Below are positions 1 to 6,823 of a stretch of DNA of 19,703 nucleotides, piece by piece; the first letter of the stretch is position 1; each line of letters begins with the position of its first letter. The position numbers and the translations under genes are program-made. Source of the stretch: DAIOHQ01 sp036744635. Its GTDB lineage: Bacteria > Planctomycetota > Phycisphaerae > Tepidisphaerales > Tepidisphaeraceae. The stretch covers positions 1 through 19,703 of the forward strand of contig DAIOHQ010000071.1 in assembly GCA_036744635.1 (NCBI GenBank), read 5' to 3'. The notes under the pieces are model-generated. The model saw only the letters and a list, made by a program, of their open reading frames with translations. It did no database searches and had not been told where the DNA came from.

Positions 1-1789
1 TCCAGATTCGCCCGCCGACCAATGCATCATCATGATCCGCCAGGTGCATGAACCCCGCGAAATTCTGCCCCAAGCCAACCGGGTCGAGAATGGTGAAGCG
101 CACCCGCCCCGCCGGCAGCGACGTCAACAGCCGGGTCATCACCATCTGCACGGTCTTGATCGCCTCATCGCGCAGCGCACGGTCGGACTGAATCAACAGC
201 GACGCCTGTCGCGGAAAGGCCAGTGCCGCCGGCATGGAAAACGCCGCCGGCAGCACGAGTTGTCTGCGCCCGTCGCTCGGCACCCCATCGGCAATCTTCT
301 TCAGATCCACCAAGAGCTCCCCAACCCGCACGGCCGCCGCGAATCGCTCCGGCGGCGTCCAGCTTTTCCAGCGCTCATCATCCCACGCCATGCTGACATC
401 GCCGTTGGCGCCATGGCGGCTCTTGATCGGAGCCTGAATCTGCGTCAGCCCTTCATTCAGCCGCCGCTCCAGCGCCACCCGCGCATCCTGATACGCCTTG
501 CGGCTGGAAACCTCGTGCTGGGCGTGGCGCTCGTGGACGTGCTTCAGCTCATTTTCGTAGCGGTGCCTGGCATCGTGCTGCGCCTTGTTGTGCCATTCCT
601 CCACTTCCTTGCGCATGCCATCGCGCTGCGATTCAAGCAGCGCCAGCCGCCGGTGCGAATCCGCCTGCGCCGTCGCCGTCGCCAAGTCGCGCTGCTTTTG
701 CGCCCGCGAAAGCACCGGGGCAAACCGGGCTCGCGCCCCCTGCACCTCCTGCGTGCGCGAATCCATCGCCTCCTGAAAGCGCTGCTCTTCTCGCTGCTGA
801 TGTGCCGCTTCCTGATTTCCCGCCGACTTCCGCGCCGAGTTAAGCGAGGCCCGCAACGGAATGAAAACCTTGCGCATCTGCCGCTTGGCCAGCAGGCGCA
901 GCAGGATTCCGAAAATAATCAGCCCTACCGCCGTCCCGCCGGCAAAATAGCCGATATCCCGCCATTGCGGCGTGAGCGTGCTGATCTCGCCAAAAGTCCG
1001 CGGCAGCGCGCCGCTCCGCGACTGCGCGAAAACGGCGGCCGCAATGCAGAGCAACACGAAAAGGACGTACGGCACCCACCCGGCGGAAATCCGCGCGCTC
1101 AGCAAGCGCCCGAAATGGCTCAAATGCCGCTGCGCTGTCTCCCGGCTGGCCGCGAAGGAGGCATCCGGATCGCCCGCCACCATCAACGACTCGTCAATCT
1201 CCTCCCCGCCCGCCGGCAGCTCGAATCGATATTGCTTCACCAGCGCCAATGCCCGATTTTCCAGTTCATTCAGTCCGTGCAGCCGGTCATCCTGCGCTTC
1301 CTTGAACTTCTTGGCATCTTCGCGAATCCCGTTTTGCGTCGCCTCCAGCACGCTCTCGGCCAGCCACGACGCCTGGTCGAACTTCTGCTTCACATCCCGC
1401 TCAACCTGCTCGTGATCCTGCTCGATCTCCTGGCGGGCGTGAGAATCCATCTCCTTGAGCTTCGCCTGTTCCTGCTGAAATTGCTGGTCGATGCGGGCGA
1501 CGCGCTCGGAATACCTCTGCTGGATCGTCGTCAATAGCGCCTTGTAGCGGTCCTCCACCTGCCACAGCATCTTCTGCAGGTCCTTCTTTCCCTCCTCCAA
1601 AGCCGCCTGCAATCGGCGCTCGATCTCCGACTCCATCGCCGCGCTTTCGGTCGACAGTAACACCAAGTCGCGCAGCGCGCTCCGCTGCAAATCCCGATCC
1701 GTCGGCGCGCCCGCCGACCCCGGCGCATTCGCGGGCGTCGGCGCGGGCAACGATTCCTTCTCAAGTTCGTCAGACCCGATTTGCGTCAC
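1..1789 (-). CDS. FtsK/SpoIIIE-like membrane-anchored ATPase, N-terminal part (partial)
   Basis: About 596 codons are visible; the gene runs off the left edge, so no stop is seen. The start chosen is GTG at 1787-1789, preceded by GAGGG; the only nearby ATG is out of frame and followed at once by a stop. Residues 1-35 are Pro/Ala-rich. About 45-210 is charged heptad-like coiled coil. Two membrane segments follow (about 237-258 and 275-295), then a second long charged coiled coil (about 300-440). The visible C-terminus carries ILDPVGLGQNFAGF and MHLADHDD. I associate this block with large planctomycete proteins that place an FtsK/SpoIIIE motor after coiled coils. Walker A/B motifs would lie outside the window, so ATPase function is inferred. 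It is the last visible gene of a same-strand set with the 70-aa and 228-aa proteins, which suggests an ESX/type VII-like secretion or envelope complex. Alternative: a coiled-coil DNA translocase unrelated to secretion. Confidence 0.75.
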   Translation of the reverse strand, partial: MTQIGSDELEKESLPAPTPANAPGSAGAPTDRDLQRSALRDLVLLSTESAAMESEIERRLQAALEEGKKDLQKMLWQVEDRYKALLTTIQQRYSERVARIDQQFQQEQAKLKEMDSHARQEIEQDHEQVERDVKQKFDQASWLAESVLEATQNGIREDAKKFKEAQDDRLHGLNELENRALALVKQYRFELPAGGEEIDESLMVAGDPDASFAASRETAQRHLSHFGRLLSARISAGWVPYVLFVLLCIAAAVFAQSRSGALPRTFGEISTLTPQWRDIGYFAGGTAVGLIIFGILLRLLAKRQMRKVFIPLRASLNSARKSAGNQEAAHQQREEQRFQEAMDSRTQEVQGARARFAPVLSRAQKQRDLATATAQADSHRRLALLESQRDGMRKEVEEWHNKAQHDARHRYENELKHVHERHAQHEVSSRKAYQDARVALERRLNEGLTQIQAPIKSRHGANGDVSMAWDDERWKSWTPPERFAAAVRVGELLVDLKKIADGVPSDGRRQLVLPAAFSMPAALAFPRQASLLIQSDRALRDEAIKTVQMVMTRLLTSLPAGRVRFTILDPVGLGQNFAGFMHLADHDDALVGGRIW

Positions 1790-1849
1790 ATGCCCTCAAT
1801 CCAAATCAAAATCCGCAACGCCCAAAGGGCGCCCGAATCCAAAATGACC

Positions 1850-2062
1850 TCATTCGCAGTCCCGCCGAATCTGCGACAGCAGTACCGCCATATGGTCCAT
1901 CGCGCTGGTCGCGTTACGAAGATCCATCTCCAATGGTGCGAGGTGCGCCTCCTCGAAGCGCTCGCTCACCGCATCATCCCAGTGCAGCTTGGTCTCATTC
2001 CAGCGCAGCATCAGTTCCTTGATCGCCTTGCTCAGCGCGCCGCGTCCTTCATACACACCCAT
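1850..2062 (-). CDS. Small two-helix protein, WXG100-like (planctomycete ESX-like module)
   Basis: Seventy residues, ATG at 2060-2062 with GGAG five bases upstream, TGA at 1850-1852. No signal peptide or membrane segment. The sequence reads as two amphipathic helices around a turn (KLHWDDAVSERFEE), with Trp residues at about 21 and 29. WXG100 (EsxA-type) proteins are helical hairpins of about 100 residues with a W-x-G turn; here the protein is shorter and the turn is W-D-D, so the similarity is in shape, not proven homology. The gene sits 60 bp upstream of the FtsK-like gene and 121 bp downstream of the coiled-coil gene, and helical-hairpin substrates typically neighbour FtsK-type ATPases. 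A palindromic repeat (2071-2128) ends right against its Shine-Dalgarno site. The sequence resembles small conserved planctomycete hypotheticals as I remember them. Function unknown. Confidence 0.72.
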   Translation of the reverse strand: MGVYEGRGALSKAIKELMLRWNETKLHWDDAVSERFEEAHLAPLEMDLRNATSAMDHMAVLLSQIRRDCE

Positions 2063-2070
2063 GAAGTCTC

Positions 2071-2128
2071 CGCAGGGTCCGCTTCACCGGACGCTGATGA
2101 GTTTGCGTCCGCTGAAGCGGACCCTACG
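2071..2128. repeat. Double-hairpin dispersed repeat A
   Basis: Two 24-bp arms (2071-2094 and 2105-2128) are inverted copies with 22 of 24 positions matching, separated by a 10-base loop. The outer edges are CAGGGT and ACCCTA. Each arm is itself a small palindrome (GTCCGCT-TC-AGCGGAC type), so the DNA could form one long stem or two short hairpins. The left arm touches the Shine-Dalgarno site of the 70-aa gene (read on the minus strand). Confidence 0.9.
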
Positions 2129-2183
2129 TTTCTACCCGAAAATCCCCCTTCAAACCAGCCGGGGATGGTTCGCTGCCCCGGAT

Positions 2184-2870
2184 TTATTCACCTGCGCCGC
2201 GTCGTCCCGTCGCCGTGTCGCCGCGTCGATCTACTCCCTCGCTGCTTGCCTCCCCTGCCTCTGCCTCCCCTTTGTCGCTCCGTCGCTCCGTCGCTTCCTC
2301 CCCCTCCCGCATCGCCTCCTCCCCCTTCTGCGTCCTGCCAAACTCCCCGGCCACCTCCGACGTCACCATCCGATCGCTCACCGGCGCCCCCAGCGATACG
2401 TATTCCTCCAACTTGATGATCATGTTCCCCAGCCGCGCCGCCGCCAGCGGAATATCGGTCTGGGCAGTGGTGGCGAAGCGCTGCACCCCGCCGCGATACA
2501 TCTGAATTTCCTTGTTCAGTCGCAGCGTATATTTTTTTACGCTGAGGATCTTCTGCTCCGCCTCCTCCAGCCGCCGCATGCAGACCACCAGGTGCTTCTC
2601 CTCGTCGATCGCCGACTGTCGCGATCCGCTGGCATCCTTGTACAGCTTCTTCATCCGCACCGCATCCTTCGCCTTGGCCACCGCTTCCTGCCGCTTGCGA
2701 AGCTGGCCTTGCCAATAGCTGCTCTGCTCGTTTTCCAGCCACATCATCGTCCGCATCATCTCCGATTCCGCATCCGCCAGCGCCACCGCGCACGCCTCGG
2801 AGAATTTCAACATCGCGGCCCGGAACATCCTCAAGGTGTCAATCGATTCAACCCGTGCGCCTCCTGCCAT
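2184..2870 (-). CDS. Alpha-helical coiled-coil protein of the ESX-like module, with low-complexity tail
   Basis: 228 residues, ATG at 2868-2870 with AGAGG six bases upstream. No signal peptide or membrane helix. Residues 5-165 look almost wholly alpha-helical and charged, with conserved-looking blocks WLENEQSSYWQGQL (about 45-58) and DEEKHLVVCMRRLEEAEQKI (about 89-108). I recall similar hypotheticals of about 170-190 residues beside FtsK-like genes in planctomycetes, but cannot search. From about residue 180 the protein becomes a Glu/Gly/Arg/Ala low-complexity tail. Part of that tail (2210-2231) is a repeat also found inside the lipoprotein gene at 16786-16807, so the tail may come from a repeat that entered the gene's 3' end. 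First gene of the minus-strand set that continues into the 70-aa and FtsK-like genes. Possible role: structural or substrate-like partner of the ATPase (inference). Confidence 0.78.
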   Translation of the reverse strand: MAGGARVESIDTLRMFRAAMLKFSEACAVALADAESEMMRTMMWLENEQSSYWQGQLRKRQEAVAKAKDAVRMKKLYKDASGSRQSAIDEEKHLVVCMRRLEEAEQKILSVKKYTLRLNKEIQMYRGGVQRFATTAQTDIPLAAARLGNMIIKLEEYVSLGAPVSDRMVTSEVAGEFGRTQKGEEAMREGEEATERRSDKGEAEAGEASSEGVDRRGDTATGRRGAGE

Positions 2871-2993
2871 GCCAACCTCTTATCTGCCCCGAAAAAGCCA
2901 GAGCATCGGAAATTCTACGCGATATCGCTCGGAACAGGGAGAGATTCGCCCCTCTGGTTTTTTCCCCGCGACTTCTCCAGTATCCTGCGGCCA

Positions 2994-5102
2994 ATGCCCC
3001 CGGAAAACGCGATTCCTTACGAAACCCCCTCCCCCGCCGCCCCGCCGCGCTGGAAACGCATCGCGGGCATGCTCAATGGCAAAATCGGCCTGCTCATTCT
3101 TCTGGCCACTCTGTTGGTGCTCGGCGGCACCAACGCTCGCTATCGCATGTCCCTGATGGCCAACAACCCCTGCATCGGCTGGTGGGACAGCGGGGCCTAC
3201 TATCGCCAGGCGCTGAGCCTCTATCGCGGCCACGGCTTTAAGGTCAATTACGTCGCCCATCATTTCGAGGCCTATGCCCCGAAGATCTGGCACCGCGATG
3301 ACCACTGGCCGCCTTTCACCGCCTTCGCCATCGTTCCCTTCTTCCGGCTCTTCGGAGAATCCATCCACAGCGCCCGCATGGCCATGGTCGGCATCGGCGC
3401 CATCGCCCTGCCGCTTCTCACCGGCCTGCTGGCATTCAGTTTCAGCCGCCGCACCTGGGCGGGCCTGGCGGCGGGACTGCTCATGCTCATCAACCTTCCG
3501 CTTACCACCGAATCCCTGGAGGTGATGGGCGATGTGCCGCTGGCGATGCTGTGGGTGGGATTCTGCTGGGCACTGTTGGCGACGCGCGACCGGCCATGGA
3601 TGCACGTCGTCGCCGGCCTGTTCGCGGCGGCGGCCTATTACGCCAAGGGTTCGCAGATCATCCTCCTCGGCTTCTATCCCCAGGCCGCCGTGCTGCTCTG
3701 CGGTTTTTCCATCCTGCGCCGCAAACATCTCTGGATCGGCCTGGGCATCGCCTTCTTCGGCATGATGCCGTGGTGGATCGCCAACTTCCTCGAATTCCGC
3801 CATCGCCCCCTCTATTCCAGCCAGAATTACATGGCCGCCTTCATGGGCCTGGACCCGGTGCATGGGGACCTGTGGTGCAGGAACTGGTACGGCAAGGAAC
3901 GCCCCAGGCTCTCGGACCGTTGGACCAAATATGGCGACGTTTTGGGGGTTGCCTCGCGCCGCAACGCCGAGATGCTCACCCGCTGGATGCTCTTGGGCGC
4001 TGACGCAGACGAAAAACGCTGGGAAGAAATCGGCCCGGCCGGCGTGGTAATCCACAACCTCATCGCCCCGCCGACCTCGGCGTCGGTCATCCGCTACACC
4101 GGCCAGCCGCCGACGTTTTCACCGCATCCAGCCGTCCAACCGTTGCAACAATGGCGCGAGCCATGGGCGGCGCTTTCCGGAGTGATGGGCACTGGATTCA
4201 TTCTCGTCTTCCTGATCGGCACCCCCGCGATCCTCGCGATCGGGGCAGTGAAGGGTCAGAGCGCCGAAGCAGCGAACCCGCCTGAAGCAGGCGCGCCGCA
4301 AGTGCACGCGAGCGCCGCAGCACCGTCGAAGGAGCACCGTCCAAAATTCGAACTAACCCGCGCCGCCTGGGTTCTCATCGGCTTCCTGGCGATGCAATGG
4401 TGTTTCCTGGTATTTCTCTGGTCACCCTACGGCTATCGCTTCGCGTTGCCGTTCCTGCCGTTCATGGCCGCATTCGCGGCCACGGCGCTGTCGCGCCTCC
4501 TCGACCTCCCCGAAATGCTGTTGCGCCGCAGCGCCGCCCTCCGCGGCACGATCGGCCACGCCTTTGAGTGGGTCCTTACCCTGACCCTCGCGGCCGGAGC
4601 ATTTTACGTCGCAGACCGTCGCAGCAATGACCTGCTCGCCTGGCACCATGAATACATCGCCCGTCACCGAACGTTCCCCTACGGGGACTTGCAGGACTGG
4701 TATCGCCCCGGCGAATGGCTCCGCGATCATGCCCCCCACGCCATCGTCATGGGCGGCGCCCCCATGCTGATGATGTGCTCCGCCGCCGACACCAACATGG
4801 CGGTGATGGGCCCATCCATTGAGAGTGCTGAAGACTACTTCGGCGCCGCCGTGGTTGTCCTTGTTCCAGACATTCAGAAGTGGATGTTGGCCGAAAGTGC
4901 CGAAGAATATTTCGGAATCGCCCGCTACTACCGCGTCACCCACCTCCTCGGCGGCGGCCCAAGGGAATACATCTCCGGCCAGCGCCCGGGCCTCACGCCC
5001 ATCCCCGGCTGTCCCTACGGCCTCTGGGAAATCGACTACTCCAAAGTCCCCGGCCAGGAATATCTCAAACGCGTCCAAGCCGAAGGATTCAATCCCGGAT
5101 GA
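2994..5102 (+). CDS. GT-C membrane glycosyltransferase, GT39/ArnT-like family
   Basis: 702 residues. ATG at 2994 is chosen because the upstream in-frame sequence is antisense to the 228-aa gene and is low-complexity; no clear Shine-Dalgarno is present. A short cytoplasmic N-terminus is followed by a first membrane helix (about 30-46), then an external loop with GWWDSGAYY. Asp65 in that loop matches the acidic position expected in the first luminal loop of GT-C enzymes. Many hydrophobic segments follow to about residue 560, then a C-terminal soluble domain. Such enzymes move a sugar from a polyprenyl-phosphate donor to lipid, protein or polymer on the outer face of the cytoplasmic membrane; donor and acceptor cannot be told here. 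Residues about 417-450 form a hydrophilic Ala/Pro/Glu linker containing a palindromic repeat (4279-4293). Divergent from the ESX-like genes, convergent with the prepilin gene. Confidence 0.82.
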   Translation: MPPENAIPYETPSPAAPPRWKRIAGMLNGKIGLLILLATLLVLGGTNARYRMSLMANNPCIGWWDSGAYYRQALSLYRGHGFKVNYVAHHFEAYAPKIWHRDDHWPPFTAFAIVPFFRLFGESIHSARMAMVGIGAIALPLLTGLLAFSFSRRTWAGLAAGLLMLINLPLTTESLEVMGDVPLAMLWVGFCWALLATRDRPWMHVVAGLFAAAAYYAKGSQIILLGFYPQAAVLLCGFSILRRKHLWIGLGIAFFGMMPWWIANFLEFRHRPLYSSQNYMAAFMGLDPVHGDLWCRNWYGKERPRLSDRWTKYGDVLGVASRRNAEMLTRWMLLGADADEKRWEEIGPAGVVIHNLIAPPTSASVIRYTGQPPTFSPHPAVQPLQQWREPWAALSGVMGTGFILVFLIGTPAILAIGAVKGQSAEAANPPEAGAPQVHASAAAPSKEHRPKFELTRAAWVLIGFLAMQWCFLVFLWSPYGYRFALPFLPFMAAFAATALSRLLDLPEMLLRRSAALRGTIGHAFEWVLTLTLAAGAFYVADRRSNDLLAWHHEYIARHRTFPYGDLQDWYRPGEWLRDHAPHAIVMGGAPMLMMCSAADTNMAVMGPSIESAEDYFGAAVVVLVPDIQKWMLAESAEEYFGIARYYRVTHLLGGGPREYISGQRPGLTPIPGCPYGLWEIDYSKVPGQEYLKRVQAEGFNPG
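4279..4293. repeat. Short palindrome inside the glycosyltransferase linker
   Basis: CGCCTG-AAG-CAGGCG, a perfect 6-bp stem with a 3-base loop, encoding part of a PPEAGA stretch in the hydrophilic linker between membrane segments. It resembles the intergenic palindromes of this window in size and composition. Confidence 0.5.
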
Positions 5103-5135
5103 GTCTGTGAGTTCAGTGAAATGAGAAATGCTGCT

Positions 5136-5915
5136 TCAATACGCACGATCAAAATCCGCCCAAATCCCTCCCGAATCATCGTCCTTGAGCATCAAATCGT
5201 TGTACGCGGCGCTGTACGCCAGCCAATATTGGTAGCCGCCGTCTGGGATCTGGCTGAGATTCGCCGCAACCACCCCTTTCACCACCCAATGTGCTGAGCC
5301 ATCGGTGTAGGCTACGTTCACTCCCGCCTTGTGCCGTCGATCCAGAAAGCCCGGCGAAGAGAGGGCATCGCCGATCAGGGCCTTGCTCTTGAGCTTCGAG
5401 AGCTTCGACATCGTCGGAAAGATCGTTGTCCCGCCCGCGCTCGCCCCCGGCCAGTTCACCGTCGGCCTGCAGCCATATCCCGCGCGGGTGATCTGCGGCG
5501 TCGGTGACGCCACCTCCACCGGCGGCCACCAATTGTCCGGCCGCACATCCATCGACAGCGACGGATGCGATTCGCTCGGACAGTAATACACCTTTCCGGC
5601 GGTGAGAATCCCGGAGTTGTACAGCGGCCCGATCACCAGGAAATACTGCACGTTGGCATCGTTGTCGTTGATGGCGTAGTTGGTCTGCTTGCGGCCAAGG
5701 CTATACCCAATCGGAATCTGCTCTCTGTTCTGCCCCGCGTACATGCGATAAGCCAGCGCCAACTGATGTAGGTTGCTCAAACAAGCCGTCCGATTGGCCG
5801 TCTCCCGCACCCGATTCAGCACCGGCAGAAGCATCGAAATCAGCAGCGCGATGATGCCGATCACCACCAGCAATTCGACCAGGGTGAAGGCAGAGCGGCA
5901 AGAAGTGTTTCGCAT
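5136..5915 (-). CDS. Type II pseudopilin-like protein with N-terminal methylation motif and H-X9-DG motif
   Basis: 259 residues from ATG at 5913-5915. An in-frame TTG ten codons upstream (5943-5945) is possible but would lengthen the leader to an unusual size. The N-terminus MRNTSCRS-AFTLVELLVVIGI is a class III (prepilin) signal: a short basic leader, cleavage expected before Phe, Glu at +5, then a hydrophobic helix of about 20 residues. The residue before the cleavage point is Ala; Gly is the usual one. Near the C-terminus RHKAGVNVAYTDG is the H-X9-DG motif typical of the very large planctomycete DUF1559-type prepilin family; a YYCPSESHP block lies in the middle. These proteins are processed by prepilin peptidase and presumed to join pilus or secretion-like envelope structures; the individual role is unknown. 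It stands alone, with no other pilus gene in the window. Confidence 0.88.
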   Translation of the reverse strand: MRNTSCRSAFTLVELLVVIGIIALLISMLLPVLNRVRETANRTACLSNLHQLALAYRMYAGQNREQIPIGYSLGRKQTNYAINDNDANVQYFLVIGPLYNSGILTAGKVYYCPSESHPSLSMDVRPDNWWPPVEVASPTPQITRAGYGCRPTVNWPGASAGGTTIFPTMSKLSKLKSKALIGDALSSPGFLDRRHKAGVNVAYTDGSAHWVVKGVVAANLSQIPDGGYQYWLAYSAAYNDLMLKDDDSGGIWADFDRAY

Positions 5916-5945
5916 GGCCGAGTCGTCGTAAGATTTCCCGAACAA

Positions 5946-6117
5946 TATTGTAACGTCGCTATGGCACGCGGAACATTATCGATAAAATGAGAGTGGACGC
6001 GTGACACTTTAGGCGAGCTTGCCTTGAATTGGTGGGGCGGACATTCCTGTCTGCCAGGGCTGGATGAGTGGCGGGTGTACTCACCTGCCCGAATCCAGCC
6101 CTATTTCTTCGTGCCGC
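5946..6117. other. Intergenic region between the pseudopilin and GDSL genes
   Basis: Upstream region of the pseudopilin gene and downstream region of the GDSL hydrolase gene (both minus strand). TACAAT at 5947-5952 on the minus strand is a fair -10 hexamer about 30 bases before the pseudopilin ATG, but no good -35 is seen. The part nearer the GDSL gene is filled by the hairpin element at 6034-6102. Confidence 0.4.
6034..6102. repeat. Double-hairpin dispersed repeat E, possible terminator for the GDSL gene
   Basis: Two hairpins of the same design: GGCGGACA-TTCC-TGTCTGCC (6036-6055) and GGCGGGTG-TACT-CACCTGCC (6070-6089). Each has an 8-bp stem, a 4-base loop and a G:T wobble at the fourth pair from the base. 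The second is enclosed by a further 10-bp stem, AGGGCTGGAT (6056-6065) with ATCCAGCCCT (6093-6102). It begins 15 bases past the GDSL stop on the minus strand and could end or protect that transcript, though no T-run follows. Confidence 0.7.
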
Positions 6118-6807
6118 CTAACGTGTCGCGCACCCACCGAGGACGAGGAACCTTCCGGCCAGCGGCAAGTGACGTTTCAGCACCTCGAACACCGCATCCG
6201 CCCAAACCACATGTCCTTTGTCATTCGGATGGCAATCCTGTCGCCCATTATGATACTCGGCCCAGCGCTCACCATTTTTGGTGGCCCGGGCGCTGGCGGA
6301 CAGAAGGTCCACGAAGGGGAACTGGTGCTTCTCGGCCACCTGCTTCTGGGCGGCGAAGGTCTCGGCGTGGTGCTTCATCAGACGCTCGGCCGGATTGTCG
6401 CCGGCCACGCCCAAGATCACGATGTCACACTTGAGCTGAAATTCCAGGCACTCGATCATGCGCTCCAGCGCTACGCCGCTCTGGGCCGGTGAAAGCTCGT
6501 GCCAGCCGCAGTCATTGGCGCCCAGCTCGATCAGAACCAGATCGGGCTTGAGCGGCAAGAGATAGTCCAGCCGGCCAAGCGCCTCATAGGTGTTATGTCC
6601 ACCGGCACCAAAGTGCTGAATGATGAACTCCTGTCCGGGATATTCCTTCTGAAGAAGGCGCTTAAGCTGCTGGCCCCAATTCATCTCGAAGCTGGATGCC
6701 CCGCCGAAATAGCCGGGTGTCCGGTCCACTTCGCTGATCGAATCGCCATAGAGGGCAATGCGCAGAGGTTGTCTGTTCTGTATTTTTTCTACGGACCTTT
6801 TCAGCAT
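6118..6807 (-). CDS. SGNH/GDSL-type hydrolase
   Basis: 229 residues; ATG at 6805-6807 with AGAGAGG five bases upstream. SGNH blocks are present in order: GDSIS (Ser23, nucleophile), FGAGGHNT (about 66-73, block II Gly), GANDC (Asn98) and DCHPNDKGH (Asp191, His193, catalytic pair). Family members hydrolyse esters, often acetyl groups on carbohydrates or lipids. No signal peptide is visible, so a cytoplasmic enzyme is likely. It starts 16 bp after the stop of the ADP-ribosylglycohydrolase-fold gene, so the two are almost surely co-transcribed. That pairing suggests deacetylation or side-chain removal in carbohydrate or glycoside breakdown, which is inference. The C-terminal dozen residues (LAGRFLVLGGCATR) look unlike the family and may be a recent extension. 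Confidence 0.88.
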   Translation of the reverse strand: MLKRSVEKIQNRQPLRIALYGDSISEVDRTPGYFGGASSFEMNWGQQLKRLLQKEYPGQEFIIQHFGAGGHNTYEALGRLDYLLPLKPDLVLIELGANDCGWHELSPAQSGVALERMIECLEFQLKCDIVILGVAGDNPAERLMKHHAETFAAQKQVAEKHQFPFVDLLSASARATKNGERWAEYHNGRQDCHPNDKGHVVWADAVFEVLKRHLPLAGRFLVLGGCATR

Positions 6808-6823
6808 GATTGCCTCTCTTGAA

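Noticed and set aside
32..1537. Plus-strand open frame of 501 codons
   Set aside because: Its product is Arg/Pro/His/Leu-rich without domain character and lies antisense to the FtsK-like gene, whose frame has clear coiled coil, membrane helices and family motifs.
1989..2993. Long N-terminal extension of the glycosyltransferase frame
   Set aside because: The extension is antisense to the 70-aa and 228-aa genes, has low-complexity composition, and ends just before a proper family N-terminus at 2994.
2880..4055. Minus-strand frame of 391 codons
   Set aside because: Antisense shadow of the glycosyltransferase gene; Gly/Glu/His/Ala-rich without recognisable family features.
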